DNA from: an uncultured Lachnospiraceae bacterium
GTDB lineage: Bacteria > Bacillota > Clostridia > Lachnospirales > Lachnospiraceae
Assembly: GCA_910586615.1 (NCBI GenBank)
Contig: CAJUJP010000027.1
Span: 1 to 58,426 of the forward strand
Direction: 5' to 3'
DNA length: 58,426 nt
In this document: piece by piece, positions 1 to 8,512 of the stretch
How the letters are laid out: each line of letters opens with the position of its first letter
Numbering within the stretch: position 1 is the stretch's first letter
Program-made: the position numbers and the translations under genes
Notes under the pieces: model-generated
Databases searched by the model: none
The model's input: only the letters and a program-made list of their open reading frames with translations
What the model was told of the DNA's origin: nothing

Positions 1-375
1 AACGAATATTTTGTGTAATCTGCCCTCTCAGCCTTTCGTAAGCACCTTTTGACACCCTAATCGATATAGAAAATTGCTACGGATTTACGAGTCCGCAAAT
101 CGAATCCCGTAAACCAACGTTGCCCGCTTTCAGAATAAAAAACGAGTCAGGATCAGACTCGGAAAATCAGGGAAAATATTAATATTTTAGCTGTGAATAG
201 AACAATTTTGACCATTGTAAAATAGCCGTTGCGGAGCGAAAACGAATGTGCTATGTTTGAAATTGCCTGATATGAATTCCAATGCAAAATGCAGCGGTAT
301 ATACAGCTTTTGGCCGGTATGCCGGGGCAGTACGGGAATGAGTTTGACAGTTTCAGGCCGGGGAGGATTGTTATT
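1..375. other. Gene-free left edge
   Basis: I see no convincing coding frame before the MATE gene. The stretch holds one hairpin near 143-161 and otherwise unremarkable sequence. Short frames on either strand have no ribosome binding site and no recognisable protein. A gene ending outside the window to the left cannot be excluded. Confidence 0.5.
136..161 (-). terminator. Possible leftward intrinsic terminator
   Basis: CGAGTC at 143-148 pairs with GACTCG at 156-161 around a 7-base loop. An A-run just left of the stem (136-142) would be a U-run in a leftward transcript. No leftward gene is visible to its right, so its target is unclear. Confidence 0.35.
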
Positions 376-1758
376 ATGGAAAAAGATATGACGAAGGGAA
401 GCCCGATGCGTTTGATTCTGGGCTTTGCCGTACCGCTTCTGTTCGGTCTGCTCTTTCAGCAGTTCTACAGTATGGTGGATACGATTATTGTGGGCCACTA
501 TTTAGGTGTGGATGCACTGGCGGCAGTGGGAGCTACCGGTTCCGTCAACTTTCTGATTATCGGATTTTGTATGGGCGTATGTAACGGCTTTGCGATTCCG
601 ATTGCGCAGGAATTTGGTGCGAAACATGAGGAGAATCTGCGCCGTTATGTGGCGAACTGTGTCTGGCTGTCGATTATTTTTGCGGCAGTGATGACGGTTC
701 TGGTGGTAATATTGTGCCGTCCGATTCTGCAGGCAATGCGGACGCCGGATAATATCATTGACGGATCGTACCAGTATATTGTCATTATTTTTATAGGGAT
801 TCCGGTAATTTATCTGTATAATATGACAGCATCGATCCTGCGTTCTCTGGGGGACAGCAGGACGCCGGTTATTTTTCTGGTAATGGCGGCGATTTTGAAT
901 ATTTTTCTGGATCTGCTGTGCATTATCGTATTTCACATGGGAGTTGCCGGGGCGGCAGTGGCTACTGTGGTGTCCCAGGCTCTGGCAGGAATCTGCTGTC
1001 TTATTTTTATGTATAAGAAATTTTCGATCCTGAGATTGTCGAAAGATGAGCGCAGGTGGAACCGGGACTGCGCGGCGAAACTGTGCAATATGGGCATTCC
1101 CATGGGATTACAGTATTCCATTACTGCCATCGGAAGTGTTGTTCTGCAGAGTGCGGTAAACGGAATCGGTTCGGATGCCGTTGCGGCGGTTACAGCCGGA
1201 AGTAAGCTGAGTATGCTCCTGATGTGTCCTTTTGATGCCATGGGTTCCACAATGGCAACCTACGGCGGACAGAATGTGGGGGCAGGTGATCTGGACCGGG
1301 TGGACCGCGGACTGAAATCCTGTACGCTGCTGGGACTGATCTATTCGGTTCTTGCTGTGGGGATCGTATACCTTCTGGGAGAGAAACTGCTTCTTTTATT
1401 CCTGGATGCGGGAGAGACGGCAATTCTTGTAAATGCAGATGCTTTTACCCGTATGAACGTGCTGTTTTATTTTCCCCTTGCGCTTGTGAATATCGTGCGT
1501 TTCCTGATTCAAGGCATGGGGTTCAGCAAGCTGGCGGTGTTTGCCGGTGCTTTCGAAATGTTGGCAAGAGGACTGGCAGGCTTCGTGCTGGTTCCCGTGT
1601 TCGGGTTTCCGGCCGTTTGCTTTGCCAATCCTCTTGCATGGATTTTTGCTGATATTTTTTTGATTCCGGCGTTCTATCATGTACGTAAGAAAATGGCCGG
1701 AATATTTGCTGGAACAAGGAATGCAGCGCTTACTGACGGATCATGTGCTAAATCGTAA
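376..1758 (+). CDS. MATE family efflux transporter
   Basis: A 460-residue polytopic membrane protein of the multidrug and toxic compound extrusion family, which exports drugs or metabolites in exchange for Na+ or H+. About twelve hydrophobic segments run through the whole length. The opening with MTKGSP, a hydrophobic helix and the phrase QQFYSMVDTIIVGHYLG is characteristic of Clostridial MATE proteins. The open frame extends upstream to 289, but the ATG at 376 is preferred because GGGAGG lies at 361-366 and the family alignment begins there. The gene converges on the chemotaxis receptor, and the two coding regions overlap by 11 bases at 1748-1758. The substrate cannot be told from sequence. 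Confidence 0.93.
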   Translation: MEKDMTKGSPMRLILGFAVPLLFGLLFQQFYSMVDTIIVGHYLGVDALAAVGATGSVNFLIIGFCMGVCNGFAIPIAQEFGAKHEENLRRYVANCVWLSIIFAAVMTVLVVILCRPILQAMRTPDNIIDGSYQYIVIIFIGIPVIYLYNMTASILRSLGDSRTPVIFLVMAAILNIFLDLLCIIVFHMGVAGAAVATVVSQALAGICCLIFMYKKFSILRLSKDERRWNRDCAAKLCNMGIPMGLQYSITAIGSVVLQSAVNGIGSDAVAAVTAGSKLSMLLMCPFDAMGSTMATYGGQNVGAGDLDRVDRGLKSCTLLGLIYSVLAVGIVYLLGEKLLLLFLDAGETAILVNADAFTRMNVLFYFPLALVNIVRFLIQGMGFSKLAVFAGAFEMLARGLAGFVLVPVFGFPAVCFANPLAWIFADIFLIPAFYHVRKKMAGIFAGTRNAALTDGSCAKS

Positions 1759-3799
1759 ACTGATGCAGCAGTTTGGTCAGTTCTGCAGCGCGCTCCTGTA
1801 AAGTGCCTGCGGCAGCATCTAATGTCTGGATAGCATCACGCTGTGCGGTCACCGTCGAATGAACATTGGCGGAGCCGGCGGAAGTCGCGGCTGAGATCGC
1901 GGAGATGCTTTCTATTGCATTTAAGGTGGTGCTGCGGGCATTTTCCATGTTCAGCATACTTTCTGAAATGCCGGAGATGGAATCCAGCAGCGTATGCACC
2001 TGGCTGTCCATGGTAACGAACGATTCGGTGGTCTGTGAAACGGCCTTTTCCTGGAACTCCACGGTGCTCTCGGCTTCTTTGGCAATATCCACTACTTCGT
2101 AAGTGGTATTGACAATATCATCTATGATCACCTGGATCTGGCCGGCGGAAGATGAGGACTGGTCTGCCAGTTTACGGATCTGTTCCGCTACGACCGCAAA
2201 ACCACGCCCGGATTCACCTGCTCTGGCAGCCTCGATACCGGCGTTCAGGGATAACAGATTTGTTTCCCTTGCGATACTGTTGATGCTTTCCACGATCTGG
2301 CCGATGGAACGGGATTTGTCCGCAAGGGCTTCAATCGCATTGATAACGCTGTCAGTGATTTCGGAGGTCTTCTTTGCACTGTCAGTCAGAACGGACATGG
2401 AAGACATTCCGTTATTGATCGAGGTGCTGGTAGACTGGGTCAGCGTGATGATTCCCTTTGTGTCGTCCGTTACATCGCCGATCTTGCCTGAAAGAGTATC
2501 CATCTGGGTCAGACAGTCAGCCGAATTGCTGTCCAGCTGTGCAACACCGGATTCGATCTCGGAGATGGCCTCCTGAATATCCTGAGCGGCCATCACAAAA
2601 GTCTCAGAAGAAGAGGATACCTGTCCGGCGGCTATGTTCAGGGAATCACTGGCCTCCGTAACATTGGTGATCAGGGCTTTCATGCTGTCGGTCATGGTGT
2701 TGACACCCTGTGCCAGAAGCCTGAATTCGTCTTTGCTTTTGGATTTCAGGTGAATGGTCAGGTCGCCGGAAGATACTTCTTTCAGTTTATTCAATATGTA
2801 ATATATATTGCCGTTGATATGAGTTGATAAAAGGCTTCCCAGAAGTGCGGCTATGACAACAGCCAGCATAACCAGGAAAAATGCCACGGTTTTAATTCCG
2901 TCAGCCTGTGCGAGAATAAGGGACTGCGGAATCAGGGTACAGATCATGGCGGAATGGGACGATAAGGGGGAGTAAAGGAACAGGTATTCCTTATCATTGT
3001 AGGTTACATATTCCATACCGCTTTTTTCTGAGCCGGCCGCTCTCTGGTAGAAATCGGTGGCGCTGAATCTTCCGTTTCTGGAAGAAGAACCATCGGAATA
3101 AAATTCTGTACCGTCCTGTGTGATCAGAGCCGTGTAACTGCCGTCTCCGGCGTTCAAGGTGGCAAGGGAATTGGTGATAACGTTGCGGTCAAAATCCACC
3201 AGCATGATCGCTTTACAGTTATTCATGTGCTTTGCAATACGAAGAGAATACTTTACATTGCTTGTTCCCAGCGCCTGGTCAGCATCTGACATGTTGCCGA
3301 ACAGATAGTAGGTGGAGCGGTTCTCAGTGACCAGCGCGCCCTCAGGCGTTTCGGTATATGCCGTATAAACTGACGACGTGGTGGGAGCGCCGGATGTGAT
3401 GGATATCTGGCTGTCCGATATAAAATAAAGGTTCTGTACCAGACTGTTTGTGTTCACGTCCCGGTTGATCTCTTTCAAATATTTCAGTGCAAGTGCTTTT
3501 CCTTCGGCACTTTCCATCTGTCCTTTGAAGTATTTCGACAGATCACTGTCGGACATGTAGGATTTGTAATTGGATCGAACCGTGTCGATGACAAGCGACA
3601 GATACTGGTTCGTCATGGTCATGGTCTCCTGAGCCGATGCCTCGTAATTGCTGATGATCGCTTTGGAAGCCTGTTTGTAGGAAGCGGAACCCAGCACAAT
3701 GATACAGATAACCGGTATCATGAAAGACGCAATCAGCTTTGTGCGCAGCTGCCGGTAAACAGGTACCGATTCATGAGATTTTTTCTTTTTGCCAGCCAT
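1748..3799 (-). CDS. Methyl-accepting chemotaxis protein
   Basis: A 683-residue chemoreceptor that transmits an extracellular signal to CheA/CheW. A short basic N-terminus is followed by a first membrane helix (about residues 22-41), an extracellular sensor of roughly 255 residues, a second helix (about 300-323), a HAMP domain (about 324-376) and a long coiled-coil signalling domain. The conserved hairpin tip around residue 516 (ETNLLSLNAGIEAARAGE) is intact. AGGAGG sits just upstream of the start. No other chemotaxis gene is nearby, so this is a stand-alone receptor. The sensor looks Cache-like by layout, which is an inference, and its ligand is unknown. Confidence 0.95.
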   Translation of the reverse strand: MAGKKKKSHESVPVYRQLRTKLIASFMIPVICIIVLGSASYKQASKAIISNYEASAQETMTMTNQYLSLVIDTVRSNYKSYMSDSDLSKYFKGQMESAEGKALALKYLKEINRDVNTNSLVQNLYFISDSQISITSGAPTTSSVYTAYTETPEGALVTENRSTYYLFGNMSDADQALGTSNVKYSLRIAKHMNNCKAIMLVDFDRNVITNSLATLNAGDGSYTALITQDGTEFYSDGSSSRNGRFSATDFYQRAAGSEKSGMEYVTYNDKEYLFLYSPLSSHSAMICTLIPQSLILAQADGIKTVAFFLVMLAVVIAALLGSLLSTHINGNIYYILNKLKEVSSGDLTIHLKSKSKDEFRLLAQGVNTMTDSMKALITNVTEASDSLNIAAGQVSSSSETFVMAAQDIQEAISEIESGVAQLDSNSADCLTQMDTLSGKIGDVTDDTKGIITLTQSTSTSINNGMSSMSVLTDSAKKTSEITDSVINAIEALADKSRSIGQIVESINSIARETNLLSLNAGIEAARAGESGRGFAVVAEQIRKLADQSSSSAGQIQVIIDDIVNTTYEVVDIAKEAESTVEFQEKAVSQTTESFVTMDSQVHTLLDSISGISESMLNMENARSTTLNAIESISAISAATSAGSANVHSTVTAQRDAIQTLDAAAGTLQERAAELTKLLHQFTI

Positions 3800-4146
3800 A
3801 GTGTAACCCTCCTGTATATCAAAACATATTTCTCACTTAAACAGTATATCATATTTAAGTGGTGACTGGATATTTTTTTGCGGGAAAAGTCGAAAAAAAT
3901 TACATACTGTTTTCAGTTTTCAAAGCGCCGCACTGCGCAATTTCTGCGCAACAAAATGGAAAATAAGATTGAGACGGTCAGCGGTTCGTGGTAGAATGGA
4001 AAAAACGGAAAGCCGTTTAAGATGCAGTGTGTTCTCTTTAGCACAGGGCCTGTGTGGAAGCATGAAAAGAATCATTTATGCTGAGGCCGGCAGAAGAAAC
4101 AAGTGTGGGAGTCATGGTACGGATTATTATGGAAAAGGAGAGAAAG
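3800..4146. other. Divergent intergenic region
   Basis: This 347-base gap separates the leftward chemoreceptor from the rightward pyrophosphorylase. It contains the leftward ribosome binding site next to 3800 and a good rightward promoter at 3969-3997. I see no small gene or structured RNA in it. Confidence 0.5.
3969..3997 (+). promoter_or_regulatory. Sigma-A type promoter for the pyrophosphorylase
   Basis: TTGAGA at 3969-3974 and TAGAAT at 3992-3997 are separated by 17 bases. This is a near-consensus housekeeping promoter about 150 bases upstream of the gene start. Confidence 0.6.
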
Positions 4147-5373
4147 ATGGGATATCAGGAGGCATACGAAAAACTGGAGAAATACGGGCAGCTTCACGTG
4201 CTCAAATATTATGAAGAACTAAGCGGATATGAGAAGGAGGAGCTTCTTTCGCAGATCGGGAACACGGATTTTGAAATGCTGGGGCAGTGCAGCCGGAAGG
4301 AGGAACTTAATCCCAGAGGCAGGATCACACCGATTGAAGTGATGCAGCTTCCTGAAATTGAGCAGAAGAGAGAAGAGTATACGAAGACCGGACTGGATGC
4401 GATCCGGGCCGGCAAGGTGGGCGCCGTGCTTCTGGCCGGCGGTATGGGAACAAGACTCGGTTCCGATGCACCCAAAGGTGTCTATGATATCGGTCTGACG
4501 AAAGAAGTGTTTATCTTCCAGCGTCTGGTGGAAAATCTGATGGATGTGGTGCGTCAGGCGGAAGCGTGGATTCCGCTTTATATCATGACCAGTGATAAGA
4601 ATCATGAAGCTACCACAGCTTTTTTTAAGGAAAAAAATTATTTTGGATACAATCCCGACTACGTGACCTTCTTCATGCAGGATATGGCGCCGGCATCCGA
4701 TTATAACGGCAAGGTATATATGGAAGAAAAATGGAAAATGTCTACCTCGCCCAACGGTAACGGCGGCTGGTTTTTGTCTATGGTGAAATGGGGCGTGGTG
4801 GATAAGATCAGAGAAGCGGGCGTGGAGTGGTTGAATGTGTTTGCGGTGGATAATGTGCTGCAGAGGATTGCCGATCCCTGTTTTGTGGGCGCTACCATCG
4901 CTACGGACAGCGCGGTGGGCGCCAAGGTGGTCAGAAAGAATGCGCCGGACGAAAAGGTAGGTGCCGTCTGTCTGGAAGATGGCAGACCGTCTATCGTGGA
5001 ATATTACGAGATGACAGAGGAACTGATGGATGCCAAAGACGAACAAGGGGAACCGGCGTACAATTTCGGTGTTATTCTGAATTATCTTTTCAGGGAAAAG
5101 GATCTGGAAGAGATCGTGGCCCGGAAGCTGCCCCTTCATATCGTAGAGAAGAAGATTCCTTATCTGGATGAGAACGGAATGCTGATCAAACCGGACAGCC
5201 CCAACGGGTATAAATTTGAACAGCTTGTTCTGGACATGATCCATGAACTGGATTCCTGCCTGCCCTATGAGGTGGTCAGAAATTATGAGTTTGCACCGAT
5301 CAAAAACAAGACGGGAATCGATTCCGTGGAAAGCGCAAGGCAGTTGTGCCGTGAGAACGGAATCGAGTTATAG
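4147..5373 (+). CDS. UDP-sugar pyrophosphorylase (UDPGP family)
   Basis: A 408-residue nucleotidyltransferase of the UDPGP family, which joins UTP with a sugar 1-phosphate (N-acetylglucosamine or glucose 1-phosphate) to make the UDP-sugar and pyrophosphate. The nucleotide-binding signature LAGGMGTRLGS lies near residues 96-106, followed by the family's DAPKG. Its length matches eukaryote-like bacterial UDPGP members rather than GlmU or GalU. The ATG at 4147 is chosen because AAGGAG lies at 4135-4140; in-frame upstream starts lack a site. It is followed by galE, so the pair probably supplies UDP-activated sugars for the cell envelope. Whether glucose or N-acetylglucosamine is preferred cannot be decided here. 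Confidence 0.88.
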   Translation: MGYQEAYEKLEKYGQLHVLKYYEELSGYEKEELLSQIGNTDFEMLGQCSRKEELNPRGRITPIEVMQLPEIEQKREEYTKTGLDAIRAGKVGAVLLAGGMGTRLGSDAPKGVYDIGLTKEVFIFQRLVENLMDVVRQAEAWIPLYIMTSDKNHEATTAFFKEKNYFGYNPDYVTFFMQDMAPASDYNGKVYMEEKWKMSTSPNGNGGWFLSMVKWGVVDKIREAGVEWLNVFAVDNVLQRIADPCFVGATIATDSAVGAKVVRKNAPDEKVGAVCLEDGRPSIVEYYEMTEELMDAKDEQGEPAYNFGVILNYLFREKDLEEIVARKLPLHIVEKKIPYLDENGMLIKPDSPNGYKFEQLVLDMIHELDSCLPYEVVRNYEFAPIKNKTGIDSVESARQLCRENGIEL

Positions 5374-5384
5374 GTGGCAGTACT

Positions 5385-5479
5385 GCAGGAATGGAATTGC
5401 GTGGTAGACGGTGACAGCAGCATTGCGGGAATGGAATTGTGTGGTAGACGGTGACAGCAGCATTGCAGGAATGGGATTG
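5385..5479 (+). repeat. 40-bp tandem repeat, about 2.4 copies
   Basis: A 40-base unit beginning GCAGGAATGGAATTG starts at 5385, 5425 and 5465. The first two copies are complete and nearly identical; the third is partial. It lies just after the pyrophosphorylase stop codon and does not encode a plausible protein. A role is not evident. Confidence 0.85.
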
Positions 5480-5659
5480 AATCGTAACGGTTAACATTTT
5501 GACAGATTTGGATAACATTATCCTATTGTATAGATTGGCATGGAGAGTGTACACTATATATAAATCGAGAAGCGGATGATACGGACATCAGAACGTGCGT
5601 GGCGGATTCGATTAACATTTTCACAAGGTATCATACTGAGAAAAGGAAGGTGCATGTAT

Positions 5660-6676
5660 ATGGCGATTTTGGTTACGGGCGGTGCAGGGTATATCGGTTC
5701 CCACACGGTAGTTGAGTTACAGAACGCGGGATATGACGTGGTTGTTGTGGATAATCTGGCCAACTCCAGCGAGAAGTCTCTTGAGAGAGTGGAGAAGATC
5801 ACAGGAAAAGCGGTGAAGTTTTATAAGGCAGATATTCTGGACAGAGAAGCGCTTGAGAAGATCTTCAAGCAGGAGACGATCGATTCCTGTATTCATTTTG
5901 CGGGGCTGAAGGCTGTAGGCGAATCCGTACAGAAGCCCTGGGAATACTATGAGAACAATATTGCAGGTACATTGACGCTTGTGGATGTGATGCGTAAGAA
6001 CGGTGTGAAGAATATTATCTTTTCTTCTTCTGCGACTGTATATGGCGATCCGGCAATCATCCCCATCACAGAGGAATGCCCCAAAGGACAATGTACAAAT
6101 CCCTATGGCTGGACGAAATCCATGCTTGAGCAGATTCTTTCCGATATGCAGAAGGCTGATCCTGAGTGGAATGTGATTCTTCTCCGCTACTTTAATCCGA
6201 TCGGCGCTCACAAGAGCGGCACCATTGGCGAGAATCCCAACGGGATTCCAAACAACCTGATGCCCTACATCACACAGGTGGCAGTGGGCAAGCTGAAAGA
6301 GCTTGGTGTTTTCGGCAATGATTACGACACCCCCGACGGAACCGGCGTCCGTGACTACATTCATGTGGTAGACCTGGCTGCAGGACATGTGAAGGCGCTT
6401 AAGAAGATTGAAGAGAAAGCGGGCCTGTGCATCTACAACCTGGGTACGGGTGTGGGCTACAGCGTGCTGGATATTGTGAAGAATTTTGAAGAAGCAACCG
6501 GCGTGAAGATTCCTTATGTGATCAAGGAAAGACGTGCCGGAGATATAGCTACCTGCTATTCCAACGCGGATAAGGCAAAGAAAGAACTTGGATGGGAAGC
6601 ACAGTACGGTATCAAGGAGATGTGTGCAGACTCCTGGAGATGGCAGAGCAACAATCCTAACGGGTACGAAGCATAA
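5660..6676 (+). CDS. galE: UDP-glucose 4-epimerase
   Basis: A 338-residue short-chain dehydrogenase family enzyme that interconverts UDP-glucose and UDP-galactose using bound NAD+. The Rossmann signature GGAGYIGS is at the N-terminus, and the catalytic Tyr-x-x-x-Lys lies in NPYGWTK near residues 148-152. The GTGVRDYIHVVDLA motif is present. An ATG at 5654 gives two extra residues, but AAGGAAGG at 5643-5650 is better spaced for the ATG at 5660, which yields the canonical 338-residue length. With the preceding pyrophosphorylase it forms a nucleotide-sugar pair. A hairpin terminator follows at 6752-6790. Confidence 0.97.
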   Translation: MAILVTGGAGYIGSHTVVELQNAGYDVVVVDNLANSSEKSLERVEKITGKAVKFYKADILDREALEKIFKQETIDSCIHFAGLKAVGESVQKPWEYYENNIAGTLTLVDVMRKNGVKNIIFSSSATVYGDPAIIPITEECPKGQCTNPYGWTKSMLEQILSDMQKADPEWNVILLRYFNPIGAHKSGTIGENPNGIPNNLMPYITQVAVGKLKELGVFGNDYDTPDGTGVRDYIHVVDLAAGHVKALKKIEEKAGLCIYNLGTGVGYSVLDIVKNFEEATGVKIPYVIKERRAGDIATCYSNADKAKKELGWEAQYGIKEMCADSWRWQSNNPNGYEA

Positions 6677-6751
6677 AGGATCAAGAGTAACGAAGCATTT
6701 ACTTTATGATTGTATTCTCGTTATGCTTATATGAAAATTTTTGATAGAAAA

Positions 6752-6790
6752 GGCGCGGTTCCGGGAGTGGAAAACCGCGCCTTATTGTTA
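6752..6790 (+). terminator. Terminator after galE
   Basis: GGCGCGGTT at 6752-6760 pairs exactly with AACCGCGCC at 6773-6781, followed by a T-rich tail. Confidence 0.75.
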
Positions 6791-6794
6791 CAAA

Positions 6795-6914
6795 GTTATT
6801 TGCGAAGCAAATTACATCTCTACGATAACAGGAAACACTTCCGCATATTCGAGTTCGCGAAGCGAAACTCGCAATCGAACTTGTTCGATTTGTTATTTTG
6901 CGAAGCAAATTACT
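6795..6914. repeat. GCGAAGC palindromic repeat cluster, copy 1
   Basis: Two short palindromes around TTTGCGAAGCAAA (about 6797-6812 and 6896-6911) flank a central palindrome around TTCGCGAAGCGAA (about 6852-6870). The same modules recur near 8176-8362, and one recurs near 29375. The cluster lies downstream of both galE and the leftward hemolysin-III gene. It resembles a REP-type intergenic palindromic element. Confidence 0.7.
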
Positions 6915-6916
6915 TT

Positions 6917-7567
6917 TCAGATAACATAAAGATACATAAATATAAAATGACAGATGCTTCCGCCCATCACAAATAGATGAAAAACCTCATGGGAACCGAA
7001 ATTTTTATGTTTTGAATTAAAGATCGGCAGCTTCAGCGCGTAAATGATGCCTCCGACGGTATAGACAATGCCTCCGGCCAGCAGCCACAGAAATGCGCTG
7101 AGAGAGAGCGTATTCCACAGAGTGCCGAACACTGCCAGGCATACCCAGCCCATTGCAATGTAGAGAATGGAGGAAAACCATTTCGGACAGGTGATCCAGA
7201 ATGCCTTGACCAGCATACCTGCGACGGCGATTCCCCAGACGACAGAGAGCAGAGTATAGCCGATCTGATGGTCGAGTACGATCAGGCATACGGGTGTGTA
7301 GGAGCCGGCGATCAACACGAAGATCATCATATGGTCCAGCTTGCGGAATACTTTCAGGATATTGTCTTTGACTGTGACACTGTGGTAAATCGCACTGGCG
7401 CCGTAAAGGGCCACCATGCTTCCTATAAAAACCGCCATGGCAATAAAAGCCACGGGATTTGAAGTCGAAGAAGCCTTTACCATCAGCGGCGTGGCCGCTG
7501 TGATTGCCATCATCATGCCGATAAAATGTGTGATTGCACTTCCTGGTTCGCGTATCGTGATTTGCAT
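6917..7567 (-). CDS. Hemolysin III family membrane protein
   Basis: A 216-residue integral membrane protein of the hemolysin-III/YqfA family, which shares the seven-helix fold of PAQR receptors. Its biochemical role in bacteria is unsettled. Seven hydrophobic helices can be traced. The conserved histidines are present early (AITHFIGMMMA), in GASAIYHS, and near the C-terminus (HEVFHLF, CHFIF). The open frame extends to 7726, but the ATG at 7567 is chosen because the family alignment begins at MQITIREPG and an AAGGG site precedes it. A promoter lies at 7759-7787. The name reflects family history and does not show that the protein lyses cells. Confidence 0.88.
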   Translation of the reverse strand: MQITIREPGSAITHFIGMMMAITAATPLMVKASSTSNPVAFIAMAVFIGSMVALYGASAIYHSVTVKDNILKVFRKLDHMMIFVLIAGSYTPVCLIVLDHQIGYTLLSVVWGIAVAGMLVKAFWITCPKWFSSILYIAMGWVCLAVFGTLWNTLSLSAFLWLLAGGIVYTVGGIIYALKLPIFNSKHKNFGSHEVFHLFVMGGSICHFIFMYLYVI

Positions 7568-7758
7568 AAATAATCCCTTCTTTCTGCTAAATTCTGTTAA
7601 ATCATTTTGGTTCAGGCAATTGAAATAATCTGTTGATGCAGATTCTGAGTCATTTGATTGTAACGTGATTTTAATGTATTGTACTGACTGCATAAACACG
7701 ACATATAATAATAAATGATGCATCATGTAGTAATCAATACTATGTTTGGTATATTACA

Positions 7759-7787
7759 ATACTAATACTTAAAGTATGCAAAGTCAA
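7759..7787 (-). promoter_or_regulatory. Promoter for the hemolysin III gene
   Basis: Read leftward, TTGACT (7787-7782) and TAGTAT (7764-7759) are 17 bases apart, about 190 bases upstream of the start codon in an A+T-rich gap. Confidence 0.5.
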
Positions 7788-7849
7788 TATAATTATGCAC
7801 AATGTTTTTGGGAAATTATTTGGAATGTTTATGAAATATTCAGAGGTGC

Positions 7850-8116
7850 CTAATCTTCTTCGATAACATGTATTTCCAGATAATCGAAATCAATTGTTTC
7901 AATAAAATTATCCTGTGTGAATCTTACCTTGTCATGGCGTTTGAAATCCTGCACGGTGGAATCAAGCCAGATCGGTTTTCCCAGATCGAACTGACAGCAC
8001 ACCTCATCCAGAGCCCGGAACACCTTATGGGTGCGGGTATCATCGGAAGCGTCCTCAATAACGATGTCTTTTAACATATGATTGTTTTCAAATTCTTTTG
8101 CCCACAGACGAAACAT
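7850..8116 (-). CDS. Small conserved-looking hypothetical protein
   Basis: An 88-residue acidic soluble protein that I do not recognise. It has no membrane segment or signal peptide and ends in a string of acidic residues. The ATG at 8116 is chosen over upstream in-frame starts because AAAGGAG lies seven bases before it. The well-formed start signal and low-repeat composition support a real gene, although the frame upstream of 8116 runs into the repeat cluster. It reads the same way as the hemolysin-III gene but is separated from it by about 280 bases that include a promoter, so the two need not be cotranscribed. Confidence 0.7.
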   Translation of the reverse strand: MFRLWAKEFENNHMLKDIVIEDASDDTRTHKVFRALDEVCCQFDLGKPIWLDSTVQDFKRHDKVRFTQDNFIETIDFDYLEIHVIEED

Positions 8117-8512
8117 GAATATACTCCTTTGGTGCCGTGATATTTTGCATTCCCTTTCCGGCACCTACGTTTATCCGAGTTCGCGAAGCGAAACTCGCAA
8201 AGATATTTGCGAAGGAAATTCCACCGCTTATCCGAGTCCGCGAAGCGGATCTCGCAAAGTTAATTTGCGAAGCAAATTTACTTTTATGATAACAGGAAAC
8301 TCTTCCGCATATCCGAGTTCGCGAAGCGAAACTCGCAAAGTTAATTTGCGAAGCAAATTTACTTTTATGAACAGCATCTAAAATTACTATACAAATCCTG
8401 GCGCAAAAAGTAAACACTTTTTCTTTCGCAGATAAAATGATACACTGATGATACAGATCAGTTCAGGCATAGCTGCATATGATGCGGCTTGGGCGGCAAC
8501 CGGAGGAGTACA
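8117..8512. other. Repeat-bearing intergenic region
   Basis: This 396-base gap between divergent genes is occupied mainly by the palindromic repeat cluster at 8176-8362. The remaining 150 bases up to the next gene must hold its promoter, but I see no clear -35 box. Short frames here are translations of the repeats. Confidence 0.6.
8176..8362. repeat. GCGAAGC palindromic repeat cluster, copy 2
   Basis: Two modules alternate three times. Module A contains GAGTTCGCGAAGCGAAACTC (8176-8200, 8233-8257, 8314-8339); in the middle copy both arms carry compensating changes (GTCCGC with GCGGAT). Module B contains AATTTGCGAAGCAAATT (8203-8222, 8260-8281, 8341-8362). The second and third A+B pairs form a long direct repeat. 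Arm changes that keep pairing suggest selection for structure, or gene conversion. Confidence 0.8.

Noticed and set aside
1..180. tRNA or rRNA fragment at the left edge
   Set aside because: The stretch has some stem-like pieces but no cloverleaf, no T-loop consensus and no rRNA-like block.
4219..5244. Minus-strand frame of 341 codons opposite the pyrophosphorylase
   Set aside because: No ribosome binding site and unusual His/Arg/Phe-rich composition; the plus-strand frame has clear family motifs.
8082..8417. Short frames on both strands rich in SSRSETRK or ASRTRI motifs
   Set aside because: These are translations of the GCGAAGC palindromic repeats and lack start signals.
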